DNA from: Flavobacteriaceae bacterium | Lineage (GTDB): Bacteria > Bacteroidota > Bacteroidia > Flavobacteriales > Flavobacteriaceae | NCBI GenBank assembly: GCA_947453885.1 | Contig: CANGIF010000012.1 | Location: 1-64,000, forward strand | Reading direction: 5' to 3' | DNA length: 64,000 nucleotides | Shown: one piece after another, positions 52,323 to 60,653 of the stretch | How positions within the stretch are numbered: the first letter of the stretch is position 1 | How the letters are laid out: each line of letters opens with the position of its first letter | Notes under the pieces: model-generated | What the model saw: the letters and a program-made list of their open reading frames with translations, nothing else | Told to the model about the DNA's origin: nothing | Database searches by the model: none | Program-made: the position numbers and the translations under genes

Positions 52323-52901
52323 ATGAACCCAAAGACCGATTGGTTTTTTAATAACCAAACAAAATGGCAAGAAGCTTATTCAGAATTAAGAAAGCTTGTT
52401 CTTGAATGTGAGCTAACAGAAGAATTAAAATGGGGTTGCCCATGTTACACGGTTGGAAAAAGCAACATTGTTTTAATACACGGGTTTAAAAACTATTGCG
52501 CCTTATTATTTATGCAAGGTGCTTTGCTGAAAGACACAAAAAAGATTTTAGTTCAACAAACAGAAAATGTTCAATCGGCAAGACAAATTCGCTTTAAAAA
52601 TGTTGAAGAAATTATAGAAGCAAAAGCAACAATTACGGCTTACGTTAGAGAAGCAATTGCTATTGAAAAAACGGGGTTGAAAGTAGTATTTAAAAAAACA
52701 ACCGAATACAACCTTCCCGAAGCATTTCAAACTGCTTTAAACAACATACCTGAATTGAAAAAAGCTTTTGAAGCCTTGACACCAGGACGACAAAAAGGCT
52801 ATTTGCTTTATTTTTCTGCACCTAAACAAGCTACAACAAGAGCAACAAGAGTTGAAAAATGTATGCAAAAAATTCTTGATGGAAAAGGATTGGAAGACTA
52901 A
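52323..52901 (+). CDS. YdeI/OmdA-type DUF1801 protein
   Basis: A 192-residue cytosolic protein. The N-terminal part (about 1-115) matches DUF1801: ELRKLVLECELTEELKWGCPCYTVGKSNIVLIHGFKNYCALLF. The C-terminal helix-rich part (TALNNIPELKKAFEALTPGRQKGYLLYFSAPKQATTRATRVEKC) is the bacteriocin-protection YdeI/OmdA motif with GRQxGY. The molecular role is unknown; a frataxin-like fold has been reported for DUF1801. Two other small stress-type genes follow. Confidence 0.82.
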   Translation: MNPKTDWFFNNQTKWQEAYSELRKLVLECELTEELKWGCPCYTVGKSNIVLIHGFKNYCALLFMQGALLKDTKKILVQQTENVQSARQIRFKNVEEIIEAKATITAYVREAIAIEKTGLKVVFKKTTEYNLPEAFQTALNNIPELKKAFEALTPGRQKGYLLYFSAPKQATTRATRVEKCMQKILDGKGLED

Positions 52902-53116
52902 CACCTTTGTTTGGCTCCATTCACAATCCTTACTCCAATTCAAAACTCCAAAAAGCGTGACTCAACCTCAAGCGAATAACAACCCTACTTAGCTTAACAC
53001 TATTAATTGTATCTTGCTTTTTCTATTGGTTTGGAATATTTTATATTTTTGGGGAGTGAATGAAGCGGAAAGTCATACTACTAACGTGAGCAGATACAAA
53101 ATAAAATAGGAAAATC

Positions 53117-53509
53117 ATGATACAATTTGCCTACACCATTCTTTACGTTAAGGACGTACCAACAAGCCTCGCTTTTTATGAAAAGGCCTTTAGTTTTGTT
53201 ACCAAATTTGTTACACCCGACAACAGTTATGGGGAACTTTTAGTGGGCGAAACCACGCTTTCTTTTGCTACTGTTACCTTAGCTCGTACTAATTTAAAAG
53301 ACGGATTTACTGAAAGTAGTATCACTAACAAACCTTTCGGAATTGAAATTGGATTTACAACCAACAATATTGAAGCAACAATTGCATCGGTACTCAAGGC
53401 AGGCGGTACGTTACTGGAACACCCAAAAACAAAACCTTGGGGACAAATAGTTGCCTATGTTAGAGACCTAGACGGTTTTTTGATTGAAATTTGTACCCCA
53501 ATGGGCTAA
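53117..53509 (+). CDS. VOC-superfamily protein (glyoxalase/bleomycin-resistance type)
   Basis: 130 residues with two VOC half-folds. IQFAYTILYVKDVPTSLAFYEKAFSFVTKFVTP is the first half and FGIEIGFTTNNIEATIASVLKAGGTLLEHPKTKPWGQIVAYVRDLDGFLIEIC the second. The final Glu of FLIEIC is a typical metal ligand. A specific substrate cannot be given. It is unlike the PhnB-type VOC protein at 36909. It lies 215 bases downstream of the YdeI-like gene. Confidence 0.85.
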   Translation: MIQFAYTILYVKDVPTSLAFYEKAFSFVTKFVTPDNSYGELLVGETTLSFATVTLARTNLKDGFTESSITNKPFGIEIGFTTNNIEATIASVLKAGGTLLEHPKTKPWGQIVAYVRDLDGFLIEICTPMG

Positions 53510-53552
53510 CCGATACACGCAGCTTACTTACTAACTCTTTTATACAATTTAT

Positions 53553-53975
53553 ATGGAACGTACCACACAAATAGCCCAGTACTTGTTGAGTCAACCCGAA
53601 CCAAAACGCAGCGAAATGGAAACGTTACACGCTAGAATACTACAATTGCAACCCGGATGTATGCTTTGGTTTCTGGACGGTTTAGACCCAACGGGGAAAA
53701 TAGTCAGCAATCCCAATATTGGGTACGGATTGCGCACCATCCACTATGCCAATGGAAAAACCAAAACGTTTTATCAGGTGGGATTGAGTGGCAACACTAC
53801 TGGAATTTCAGTTTACATTATGGGTATTGCCGATAAAAAATACTTGTCAACAACTTTTGGCGACTCGTTGGGCAAAGCGAGTACAAGTGGCTATTGTATT
53901 AAGTTCAAAACCCTACAAGAAATTAATCTTAACGTACTTGAGGCTGCTATTCAAATGGGGTTTACAAACCATTAG
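53553..53975 (+). CDS. DUF1801-family small protein
   Basis: The 140-residue protein resembles DUF1801/YdhG-like proteins. The helix MERTTQIAQYLLSQPEPKRSEMETLHARILQL is followed by a beta-rich part with LWFLDGLD, NIGYGLRTI and FYQVGLSGNTTGISVYIMG. An end helix with LEAAIQMGF closes it. Function unknown. It and the YdeI-like protein at 52323 may share the same fold, with the VOC gene between them. It is followed by a compact terminator. Confidence 0.7.
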   Translation: MERTTQIAQYLLSQPEPKRSEMETLHARILQLQPGCMLWFLDGLDPTGKIVSNPNIGYGLRTIHYANGKTKTFYQVGLSGNTTGISVYIMGIADKKYLSTTFGDSLGKASTSGYCIKFKTLQEINLNVLEAAIQMGFTNH

Positions 53976-54038
53976 TGTAGAATTTTACACTAAATGCAGT
54001 GCTGCTTTTTAGGAAATCAGTTGCAACATAGCCATAAA

Positions 54039-54063
54039 AAAACCCAACTTAAAGTTGGGTTTT
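54039..54063. terminator. Bidirectional terminator between the DUF1801 gene and accC
   Basis: aaaacccaactt and its complement are separated by one base, with A and T runs at the ends. It lies between two convergent genes, 4 bases beyond the accC stop. Confidence 0.8.
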
Positions 54064-54067
54064 GAGT

Positions 54068-55414
54068 TTATTCTGGAGCTTCCATTTTAAAATCATCCAT
54101 AAATGCGGTTGTATAATCTCCTGCTACATATCTAGGGTCGTCCATAAGTTGTCTGTGAAAAGGAATGGTGGTTTTTACACCTTCAATTACAAATTCGTCC
54201 AAAGCTCTTTTCATTTTGTTAATTGCTTCTTGACGGGTTTGTGCAGTGGTAATCAATTTAGCAATCATGGAATCATAATTGGGTGGAATGGTATAACCTG
54301 CATAAACATGCGTGTCCAATCGAACACCATGTCCCCCTGGCGAATGTAAAGTAGTGATTTTTCCTGGTGAAGGTCTAAAATCATTATAAGGATCTTCAGC
54401 ATTAATTCTGCATTCTATAGCATGCAGTTTTGGTAAATAATTTTTACCCGTAATTGGAACGCCAGCAGCTACCATAATTTGCTCACGAATCAAATCGTAA
54501 TCGATAACTTGCTCTGTAATTGGGTGTTCCACTTGAATACGAGTATTCATTTCCATGAAGTAGAAATTGCGGTGTTTGTCAACCAAAAACTCAACAGTAC
54601 CAGCACCTTCGTATTTAATGAATTCGGCTGCTTTTACAGCTGCTTCCCCCATTTTATTTCTCAATTCATCAGTCATGAAAGGAGAAGGTGTTTCTTCCGT
54701 CAATTTTTGATGACGTCTTTGAACAGAACAATCTCTTTCGGATAAATGACACGCTTTTCCGTAAGCATCGCCAACAACTTGAATTTCGATATGTCTTGGT
54801 TCTTCAATCAATTTTTCTAAATACATACCGTCGTTCCCAAAAGCGGCAGCAGATTCTTGTCGAGCACTTTCCCATGCTTTAAGCAAGTCTTCTTTTTTCC
54901 AAACGGCTCTCATTCCTTTTCCACCACCACCAGCAGTTGCTTTTAGCATTACCGGAAAGCCCATCTCTTCAGAAAGTTGCAAAGCTTGTTCGTAAGATTC
55001 CAACAATCCTTCAGAACCAGGAACACAAGGCACTCCAGCAGCTTTCATAGTCGCTTTTGCCGATGCTTTATCCCCCATTCTGTCAATCATTTCAGGTGTA
55101 GCACCAATGAATTTAATACCGTGTTCTTGACAAATTTTTGAAAATTTAGCATTTTCAGATAAAAATCCGTAACCAGGATGAATAGCATCCGCGTTAGTTA
55201 TTTCGGCAGCTGCAATGATATTTGACATTTTCAAATAAGACAAATTACTTGGAGGTGGTCCAATACAAACTGCTTCGTCTGCAAATTTAACGTGTAAACT
55301 TTCCGCGTCAGCAGTAGAGTAAACGGCAACCGTTTTTATTCCCATTTCTCTACAAGTTCTTATAACTCTTAGAGCAATTTCGCCACGGTTGGCTATTAAT
55401 ATTTTTTTAAACAT
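54068..55414 (-). CDS. accC: Biotin carboxylase subunit of acetyl-CoA carboxylase
   Basis: AccC carboxylates biotin on AccB, the first step of fatty-acid synthesis. The 448-residue protein has an N-terminal domain ([30 protein letters not shown]) and an ATP-grasp domain. The latter shows the P-loop [15 protein letters not shown] near residue 160, [20 protein letters not shown] with the catalytic Glu/Lys/His, and [21 protein letters not shown]. The C-terminal [12 protein letters not shown] follows. Length and motifs are normal. It is the last gene of the fabH-accB-accC set. Confidence 0.97.
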   Translation of the reverse strand: MFKKILIANRGEIALRVIRTCREMGIKTVAVYSTADAESLHVKFADEAVCIGPPPSNLSYLKMSNIIAAAEITNADAIHPGYGFLSENAKFSKICQEHGIKFIGATPEMIDRMGDKASAKATMKAAGVPCVPGSEGLLESYEQALQLSEEMGFPVMLKATAGGGGKGMRAVWKKEDLLKAWESARQESAAAFGNDGMYLEKLIEEPRHIEIQVVGDAYGKACHLSERDCSVQRRHQKLTEETPSPFMTDELRNKMGEAAVKAAEFIKYEGAGTVEFLVDKHRNFYFMEMNTRIQVEHPITEQVIDYDLIREQIMVAAGVPITGKNYLPKLHAIECRINAEDPYNDFRPSPGKITTLHSPGGHGVRLDTHVYAGYTIPPNYDSMIAKLITTAQTRQEAINKMKRALDEFVIEGVKTTIPFHRQLMDDPRYVAGDYTTAFMDDFKMEAPE

Positions 55415-55437
55415 ATCTTTTAAAATTAAAAATTAAG

Positions 55438-55499
55438 AATTAAAAATCAAGAATTCAAACCACGAGTGATTCACAATTCTTGATTTACAATTTTTAATT
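55438..55499. repeat. Long AT-rich inverted repeat between accB and accC
   Basis: aattaaaaatcaagaatt (55438-55455) and aattcttgatttacaatttttaatt (55475-55499) can pair to form a long stem with a small bulge around a 19-base loop. On the left, aaaattaaaaattaagaatt adds a further imperfect copy. In the minus-strand message it would be a hairpin between two coding sequences, possibly affecting RNA stability or relative AccB/AccC amounts. It lacks the GC core of a standard terminator. Confidence 0.55.
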
Positions 55500-55501
55500 G
55501 A

Positions 55502-55984
55502 TTAAGACGGATCTACTAAGAATAAAGGTTGGTCAAACTCTACTGGAGACATATCGTCCACTAAAATTTTGACGATTTTACCTGAAATTTCGGCTTCTAT
55601 TTCATTAAACAATTTCATAGCTTCAATAACGCAAAGTACATCACCTTTTGAAATGGTTGATCCAACTTCAACAAAAGTAGGTTTGTCAGGAGCCGGTTTT
55701 CTGTAAAAAGTTCCAATAATTGGCGACTTAATGGTTACGTATTTTGAATTTTCATCAGCAGCAGGAGGTGCTGCTACAGGAGGTGCCGCTAAAGGAATTT
55801 GAGTAGCAACAGCCTGAGGAATTGGTTGCAACATTGGAGCTTGTTGAACATAAGTAACATCATTAGAATTACCTTCCAACGTAGTTCGAATTGTAATTTT
55901 AATATCTCCAGTTTCTAATTTAACTTCTGCAACACCTGAGTTAGAAACAAATTTAATCAGGTTTTGAATTTCTTTTAAATCCAT
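55502..55984 (-). CDS. accB: Biotin carboxyl carrier protein of acetyl-CoA carboxylase
   Basis: AccB carries biotin between the carboxylase and the transferase. The 160-residue protein begins MDLKEIQNLIKFVSNSGVAEVKLE, has a Pro/Ala-rich linker (about 48-78) and a C-terminal biotinyl domain with IKSPIIGTFYRKPAP and CVIEAMKLFNEIEAE. Lys124 in EAMKL is the biotinylation site. The Ala/Pro linker is of the usual length. It lies 28 bases after fabH and 87 before accC. Confidence 0.95.
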   Translation of the reverse strand: MDLKEIQNLIKFVSNSGVAEVKLETGDIKITIRTTLEGNSNDVTYVQQAPMLQPIPQAVATQIPLAAPPVAAPPAADENSKYVTIKSPIIGTFYRKPAPDKPTFVEVGSTISKGDVLCVIEAMKLFNEIEAEISGKIVKILVDDMSPVEFDQPLFLVDPS

Positions 55985-56012
55985 AATTAGTTATAGTTTA
56001 AGTTATCGTTTA

Positions 56013-57008
56013 TTATTTGGAATATGCCCATTTAAGATATATAGCCCCCCATGTAAATCCTCCACCAAAAGCGGCAAAAATTAAATTATCGCCTTTTTTA
56101 AATTTACTTTCAAAATCACTTAATAGTAATGGTAAAGTAGCTGATGTTGTATTGCCATATTTTTCAATATTGACCAATACTTTATTTTCATCTAAATCCA
56201 TTCTACTAGCGGTAGCATCAATTATTCTTTTGTTAGCTTGGTGCGAAATTAACCAATCAACCTCATTATTGGTAAGATTGTTACGCTCCATTATTTTTTG
56301 ACTAACATCTGCCATTCCCGAAACAGCATATTTGAAAACTGTTTTTCCGTCTTGAAAAACAAAATGTTGTCTGTTTTCAACAGTTTCTTTTGAAGCTGGC
56401 AAAATAGAACCTCCAGCATCAATTTTAAGATATTCTCTACCAATACCATCGCTTCTTAGGTATTCATCTTGAATACCAAGACCTTCAAAATTGGGTTCAA
56501 ACAAAGCGGCTCCGGCTCCATCACCAAAAATAATACAGGTTGCTCTATCTGTGTAATCAATAATTGAAGACATTTTATCCGCTCCAATTAATAATATTTT
56601 TTTATATTTCCCAGATTCAATATAAGCAGAAGCAGTTGACATTCCAAAAAGAAAACTAGAACACGCTGCTTGTAAATCGTATGCAAATGCGTTAACAGCA
56701 CCTATTTGAGTTGCAACATAAACACTAGTTGCAGCAACTAACATGTCAGGCGTGGTTGTAGCTACAATCACTAAATCAATTTCTGCTGGATCAATATTGC
56801 CCCTTTCAATTAAGTTTTGAGCTGCTTTGATAGCAAGAAAAGAGGTTCCTTTGCCTTTTTCTTTAAGCATTCTACGCTCTTTTATACCGGTTCTAGTAGT
56901 AATCCATTCGTCATTTGTTTCTACCATTCCTTCCAATACTTTATTAGAAAGTACAAAATCAGGAACATAGGATCCAACGGCTGTAATTGCGGCTGTAATT
57001 TTATTCAT
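56013..57008 (-). CDS. fabH: Beta-ketoacyl-ACP synthase III
   Basis: FabH condenses acetyl-CoA (or branched acyl-CoA, as is usual for iso-fatty acid producers) with malonyl-ACP. In the 331-residue enzyme the catalytic Cys116 is in LQAACSSFLFGMS. The active-site His is in ISHQANKRIID and the Asn in KYGNTTSATLPLLL. FGDGAGAALFE is also typical. The conserved order with rpmF and the DUF177 gene upstream is the well-known fab/rpmF arrangement. A terminator upstream at 57129 separates it from rpmF, so it should have its own promoter. Confidence 0.96.
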   Translation of the reverse strand: MNKITAAITAVGSYVPDFVLSNKVLEGMVETNDEWITTRTGIKERRMLKEKGKGTSFLAIKAAQNLIERGNIDPAEIDLVIVATTTPDMLVAATSVYVATQIGAVNAFAYDLQAACSSFLFGMSTASAYIESGKYKKILLIGADKMSSIIDYTDRATCIIFGDGAGAALFEPNFEGLGIQDEYLRSDGIGREYLKIDAGGSILPASKETVENRQHFVFQDGKTVFKYAVSGMADVSQKIMERNNLTNNEVDWLISHQANKRIIDATASRMDLDENKVLVNIEKYGNTTSATLPLLLSDFESKFKKGDNLIFAAFGGGFTWGAIYLKWAYSK

Positions 57009-57128
57009 ATATTTTTATTATATTTTCTTTTTAGATGACTCTTAAAAAGAGGTGGAATTTACAAAAAAAATCGAACTTCAATAGCTAAATTTCTTGCAAA
57101 TTGAACCTAAAGTTTCAAACAATAAAAA

Positions 57129-57151
57129 AAACTCTCACAACGTGAGAGTTT
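57129..57151 (-). terminator. Terminator between rpmF and fabH
   Basis: aaactctcac and gtgagagttt form a 10-bp stem with a 3-base loop, followed by seven T's on the minus strand. It begins 22 bases past the rpmF stop codon. Confidence 0.85.
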
Positions 57152-57173
57152 AAATATTTTTTATAAAAAAGTA

Positions 57174-57371
57174 CTATGCAAGCGCAACAATTGATTTATC
57201 AATAACCACTTGTCCTCTGTAATACATTTTCCCTTCATGCCAGTATGCTCTGTGGTATAAATGAGCTTCACCTGTAACTGGACAAGTTGCTATTTGAGCT
57301 ACAGTTGCTTTATAATGAGTTCTTCTTTTATCTCTTCTTGTTTTGGAGATTTTTCTCTTAGGATGTGCCAT
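57174..57371 (-). CDS. rpmF: 50S ribosomal protein L32
   Basis: A 65-residue basic ribosomal protein. [22 protein letters not shown] is the standard L32 N-terminus, and [15 protein letters not shown] holds the remaining conserved region. Here only one Cys is visible in place of the zinc-binding set of C+ type L32, so it is the C- form. It starts 9 bases after the DUF177 stop codon, as in most bacteria, so the two are cotranscribed. Confidence 0.95.
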   Translation of the reverse strand: MAHPKRKISKTRRDKRRTHYKATVAQIATCPVTGEAHLYHRAYWHEGKMYYRGQVVIDKSIVALA

Positions 57372-57380
57372 TTTACTATA

Positions 57381-57917
57381 TTATTTATCCGTTAATAGTT
57401 GCTTTAATTTGTCCCAACGTGGGTCAATATCATTGTTTATTGTTTTATTTTCTTGTTGTTCTTTATTAGAATTAGAAAGTAATCTATCTGAGACTTTAAT
57501 CGTACCTTCTTTAATACCAGGATGGACACGTTTTAAAGGAACAGACAAAACAATCATTTCGTATATGTATTGTGAAACATCAATTTGATGTTCTCCAAAT
57601 GGAAGAATCAACAATTCTTCATTGTCATTGTTAAAGGATTCCCCAAACTGAACAACTACTTTGATTTTTCCTTTTATATGAAGATCAAATTGTTCTCCTG
57701 TAACGTCACAAGGAACGTTTACAAAACCTTTATGCTTAAAATTCAATTCAAGCATTGTACTTTTTTTTTCTAAAACTACTACAACTTTAATTTCTGAGCT
57801 TGAATACTCTTCAAAATCAAAGTTTTCAAAGAACTTGTTGTTAATTTGAAATTCAAAATTATGTTTTCCTAACTTTAATCCAATAAATGGAATTAAAAAA
57901 TCATTTAACTGTTTCAT
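57381..57917 (-). CDS. DUF177 (YceD-type) protein
   Basis: A 178-residue acidic protein of the YceD family, which is almost always encoded just before rpmF and has been linked to 23S rRNA accumulation or ribosome assembly in plants and bacteria. Visible features are NFEFQINNKFFENFD, then LNFKHKGFVNVPCDVTGEQFDLHIKG with the conserved Cys-Asp-x-T-G motif, and the end DPRWDKLKQLL, the typical DPR-x-x-L motif. Precise role is not settled. Confidence 0.9.
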   Translation of the reverse strand: MKQLNDFLIPFIGLKLGKHNFEFQINNKFFENFDFEEYSSSEIKVVVVLEKKSTMLELNFKHKGFVNVPCDVTGEQFDLHIKGKIKVVVQFGESFNNDNEELLILPFGEHQIDVSQYIYEMIVLSVPLKRVHPGIKEGTIKVSDRLLSNSNKEQQENKTINNDIDPRWDKLKQLLTDK

Positions 57918-57987
57918 CTTTACAACAATTTTCCCAATCCAGAGGCATCAAGACGGGAGCGCAAAGATATAAAATAATTACACTTTC

Positions 57988-58007
57988 AAAAGAGTTGCAC
58001 CTCTTTT
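57988..58007 (-). terminator. Possible weak terminator after pdxA
   Basis: aaaagag and ctctttt pair around ttgcac, directly beyond the pdxA stop codon at 58009-58011. The stem is only seven pairs and the T run is short, so the assignment is uncertain. Confidence 0.35.
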
Positions 58008-58008
58008 T

Positions 58009-59073
58009 TTAACGATTATTTTTTTCTTCTTGCTTTTCTTTGATTTTCAATGGATTATTACTTATTTCCAAATAATCAATTCTAGAATTATATATATCAA
58101 TAGCCAAATACACTGCTTCTTTAAAGGAATTATAATCAGCACTACCTTTACCTGCAATTTCATAGGCAGTTCCATGATCTGGAGATGTTCTTATTTTATT
58201 TAAACCCGCTGTGTAATTTACACCATTGCCAAATGACAGGGTTTTAAAAGGAATTAAACCTTGATCATGATATACGGCTATTACCGCATCGTATTTTTCG
58301 TAGGCATTACTACCAAAAAAACCATCAGCAGCAAAAGGCCCAAAAACTAAAGTTCCTTTATCGAAAAGTTTTTTTATTGTGGGCTTTATAATTTCATCAT
58401 CTTCCACTCCAATTACACCTCCGTCTCCAGCATGTGGATTTAAACCTAAAAGAGCAATTTTAGGCTTAGTTATACTAAAATCCTGAATTAATGCTTTTTT
58501 AATAGTCTCTATTTTTTTTATTATTAATTCTGGCGTAATCATTTTTGCAACCTTATTAACTGGCACATGATCAGTTAATAACCCAACACGAAGATTGCCT
58601 TGTACCATTAACATCAAAGCATCGCCTTCTAATTCTTGATTCAAATAATCAGTATGGCCTGGAAAATTAAATGAATCTGATTGAATATTACTTTTATTAA
58701 TTGGAGCAGTTACCAAGACATCAATAGCACCTTCTTTCAAAGCTTTAGTTGCTTCAACTAAAGACTTTATAGCATATTTTCCAATTTTTTCATCGTTCTT
58801 ACCAAAACTTAAATCAACTCCTTCTTTCCAGATATTTAATACATTAATTTTTCCTATCACTAGTTGGTCTAAATTTTCAATACCATGAAGGACTGAATTA
58901 GATTCAAAACTTTTCTTTATAAACGACAAAATTTTTACATTGGCAAAAATAACAGGTGTACATAATTCTAACATACGAACATCTTCGAATGTTTTCAAAA
59001 TTACTTCGCTTCCAATACCGTTTAAATCACCTATGGAAATTCCAACAATTATATTTTCTGCATTTTTCCTCAT
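58009..59073 (-). CDS. pdxA: 4-hydroxythreonine-4-phosphate dehydrogenase
   Basis: PdxA oxidises 4-phosphohydroxy-L-threonine in pyridoxal-phosphate synthesis by the DXP-dependent route. The 354-residue protein has IIVGISIGDLNGIGSEVILKT at the N-terminus, APINKSNI, FPGHTDYL (metal His), GLNPHAGDGG (His) and IAVYHDQGLIPFKTLSFGNGVNYTAGL (His and NAD site), all typical. The C-terminal run is Lys/Glu-rich. It is divergent from ribE, 57 bases apart. Confidence 0.95.
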   Translation of the reverse strand: MRKNAENIIVGISIGDLNGIGSEVILKTFEDVRMLELCTPVIFANVKILSFIKKSFESNSVLHGIENLDQLVIGKINVLNIWKEGVDLSFGKNDEKIGKYAIKSLVEATKALKEGAIDVLVTAPINKSNIQSDSFNFPGHTDYLNQELEGDALMLMVQGNLRVGLLTDHVPVNKVAKMITPELIIKKIETIKKALIQDFSITKPKIALLGLNPHAGDGGVIGVEDDEIIKPTIKKLFDKGTLVFGPFAADGFFGSNAYEKYDAVIAVYHDQGLIPFKTLSFGNGVNYTAGLNKIRTSPDHGTAYEIAGKGSADYNSFKEAVYLAIDIYNSRIDYLEISNNPLKIKEKQEEKNNR

Positions 59074-59130
59074 AAGTTCAAGTTATTTATTGCTATTTTT
59101 GAGGTGCAAATTTAGTAAAATAAAACAACA

Positions 59131-59718
59131 ATGTTTACAGGAATAATAGAAACGATTGGAATTGTTCAAGAAATTAAAAAAGAACACACTAACTTACAGA
59201 TTACCATTAAATCTGATATTACAAATGAATTGAAAATTGACCAAAGTGTCTCTCATAACGGTGTTTGCTTAACCGTTGTTGAGATTAATGACTTTGAATA
59301 TACTGTAACAGCTATAAATGAAACTATTATAAAAACCAATTTATCTGATTGGAAAGTAGGAGATTCAATTAATTTAGAACGCGCAATGAAATTAGGAGAT
59401 CGCCTTGACGGACACTTGGTTCAAGGACATGTTGATCAAATTGGCATTTGCAAATCTGTGGAAGAAATGAACGGTAGTTGGGTATTTACTTTTGATTACA
59501 ACACTGATTTAAATAATATTACAATTGAAAAAGGTTCAATTACAATTAATGGCGTTAGTTTAACCGTAATAAATTCAAAAAAAAATGAATTTAGTGTTGC
59601 CATTATTCCTTATACTTTTGAACATACAAATTTTAAATTTATTAAAAATGAAACAAAAGTAAATCTTGAATTTGATGTAATTGGAAAATATGTTTCACGC
59701 CTCTACCTATCAAAATAA
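59131..59718 (+). CDS. ribE: Riboflavin synthase alpha chain
   Basis: The enzyme joins two lumazine molecules to give riboflavin. The 195-residue chain holds two similar lumazine-binding halves: MFTGIIETIGIVQEIKK with the VSHNGVCLTVVEIN and INLERAMKLGDRLDGHLVQGHVDQIG segments, then GSITINGVSLTVINSK and FSVAIIPYTFEHTNF. The MFTGII start is diagnostic. I see no FMN riboswitch upstream; the 57-base gap to pdxA is too short for one. Confidence 0.96.
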   Translation: MFTGIIETIGIVQEIKKEHTNLQITIKSDITNELKIDQSVSHNGVCLTVVEINDFEYTVTAINETIIKTNLSDWKVGDSINLERAMKLGDRLDGHLVQGHVDQIGICKSVEEMNGSWVFTFDYNTDLNNITIEKGSITINGVSLTVINSKKNEFSVAIIPYTFEHTNFKFIKNETKVNLEFDVIGKYVSRLYLSK

Positions 59719-59727
59719 TTTTAGAAT

Positions 59728-59937
59728 CTAAAGAAAGTTTCTTTTTTTAATCTTTCTTATCTGGTAAAAACCGTAGAAAAGCGATAAAAACACAATAATA
59801 AACATATTCTGATTGATGCTTACTGAAGTTGGTGGAGGTGGTGGAAACGGATTAGGAGGCGTTACTCCTGCCTGTAAAAACTGGCAAAAGAAAAGCAATA
59901 CGTTAAAAAAAATAAATTTAAAATTTCCGTTTTTCAT
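59728..59937 (-). CDS. Small exported proline-rich single-span protein
   Basis: 69 residues. A signal peptide (MKNGNFKFIFFNVLLFFCQFLQAG) is followed by a short mature segment VTPPNPFPPPPPTS, a segment SINQNMFIIVFLSLFYGFY forming one membrane span, and a basic end QIRKIKKRNFL. The short Pro-rich stretch, Asn-rich turn, span and Arg/Lys tail resemble the PEP-CTERM-like short sorting signals of Bacteroidota (a PID-CTERM type), but the normal I/P-I-D sequence is only SINQN here. I do not know its function. It is convergent with ribE. Confidence 0.6.
   Translation of the reverse strand: MKNGNFKFIFFNVLLFFCQFLQAGVTPPNPFPPPPPTSVSINQNMFIIVFLSLFYGFYQIRKIKKRNFL
59730..59747 (+). terminator. Possible weak terminator after ribE
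   Basis: aaagaaa and tttcttt flank one base and are followed by T's, 12 bases after the ribE stop. The stem has a single G-C pair and lies inside the 3' end of a convergent small ORF, so confidence is low. Confidence 0.3.
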
Positions 59938-60025
59938 GATTTGTAAAAGTAAATAAAAAATCTATTCAACAAAATTTCTTTATCGTAATTTACAATTAAT
60001 TGATATTGCAATTAAATTTCAAAAA

Positions 60026-60052
60026 AAAAGACTTTCTAAGTGAAAGTCTTTT
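60026..60052 (-). terminator. Terminator after tRNA-Met
   Basis: aaaagacttt and aaagtctttt form a 10-bp stem with a 7-base loop just past the tRNA 3' end on the minus strand. A run of T's follows. Confidence 0.75.
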
Positions 60053-60055
60053 TTG

Positions 60056-60129
60056 TGGTCCCACTTGGAATCGAACCAAGCACCTACTGATTATGAGTCA
60101 GTTGCTCTAACCGAATGAGCTATAGGACC
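60056..60129 (-). tRNA. tRNA-Met (anticodon CAT), elongator type
   Basis: A complete 74-base cloverleaf. The acceptor is GGTCCTA/TGGGACC, D arm GCTC/GAGC, anticodon stem ACTGA/TCAGT with loop CTCATAA, and T arm CTTGG/CCAAG with loop TTCGATT. The discriminator is A. The fully paired acceptor end and the absence of the three G-C anticodon-stem pairs exclude initiator tRNA. CAT could also be the isoleucine-2 type (lysidine-modified), which I cannot exclude by sequence alone. Confidence 0.9.
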
Positions 60130-60248
60130 TTTTTTGCGTTTGCAATATTACTACTAATTTTAATTTATTCCAACTATTTTTTAAAAGGAATTACATTCTT
60201 TTTAAAAAATAATTTATTGTTATTTTTAATATGCTTACAGTAAATTGG

Positions 60249-60650
60249 TTAATTATTTTCTTGACACAATTCAATCAAAACTCCATTAGTTGTTTTGGGA
60301 TGTAAAAATGCTACTAATTTATTATCCGCTCCTTTTTTAGGAACTTCATTTAATAAAACAAATCCTTCTTTTTTTAATCTTTCCATTTCACTAATTATAT
60401 CTGTTACATCAAAAGCTATATGATGAATTCCTTCTCCTTTCTTTTCGATAAATTTAGCGATGGGACTTTCAGGATTTGTGGCCTCTAAAAGTTCAATTTT
60501 ATTAGGGCCGTTCTTGAAAAAAGATGTTTTAACACCTTCGCTTTCAACTTCTTCTTGTTTATATGAAGGCACTCCAAATAATTTTTCGAAAAGCTCATTT
60601 GAAACTTCTAAACTTTTAACTGCAATACCTATATGTTCAATTTTATTCAT
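60249..60650 (-). CDS. mce: Methylmalonyl-CoA epimerase
   Basis: 133-residue VOC-fold enzyme that interconverts (R)- and (S)-methylmalonyl-CoA in propionate metabolism. The N-terminus MNKIEHIGIAVKSLEVSNELFEKLFG, VKTSFFKNGPNKIELLEATNPESPIAKFIEKKGEGIHHIAFDV (metal His and Glu) and LIELCQ (last Glu) are characteristic. The carboxylase and mutase genes are not in this window. It starts 3 bases downstream of a lipoprotein gene. Confidence 0.9.
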   Translation of the reverse strand: MNKIEHIGIAVKSLEVSNELFEKLFGVPSYKQEEVESEGVKTSFFKNGPNKIELLEATNPESPIAKFIEKKGEGIHHIAFDVTDIISEMERLKKEGFVLLNEVPKKGADNKLVAFLHPKTTNGVLIELCQENN

Positions 60651-60653
60651 AAT

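Noticed and set aside
54062..54882. Plus-strand ORFs opposite accC
   Set aside because: Products such as the Cys/Phe-rich 95-residue one are antisense to conserved AccC motifs; no promoter or family match.
59074..59130. Possible FMN riboswitch before ribE
   Set aside because: Only 57 bases lie between pdxA and ribE, too few for the RFN element, and none of its conserved stems is present.
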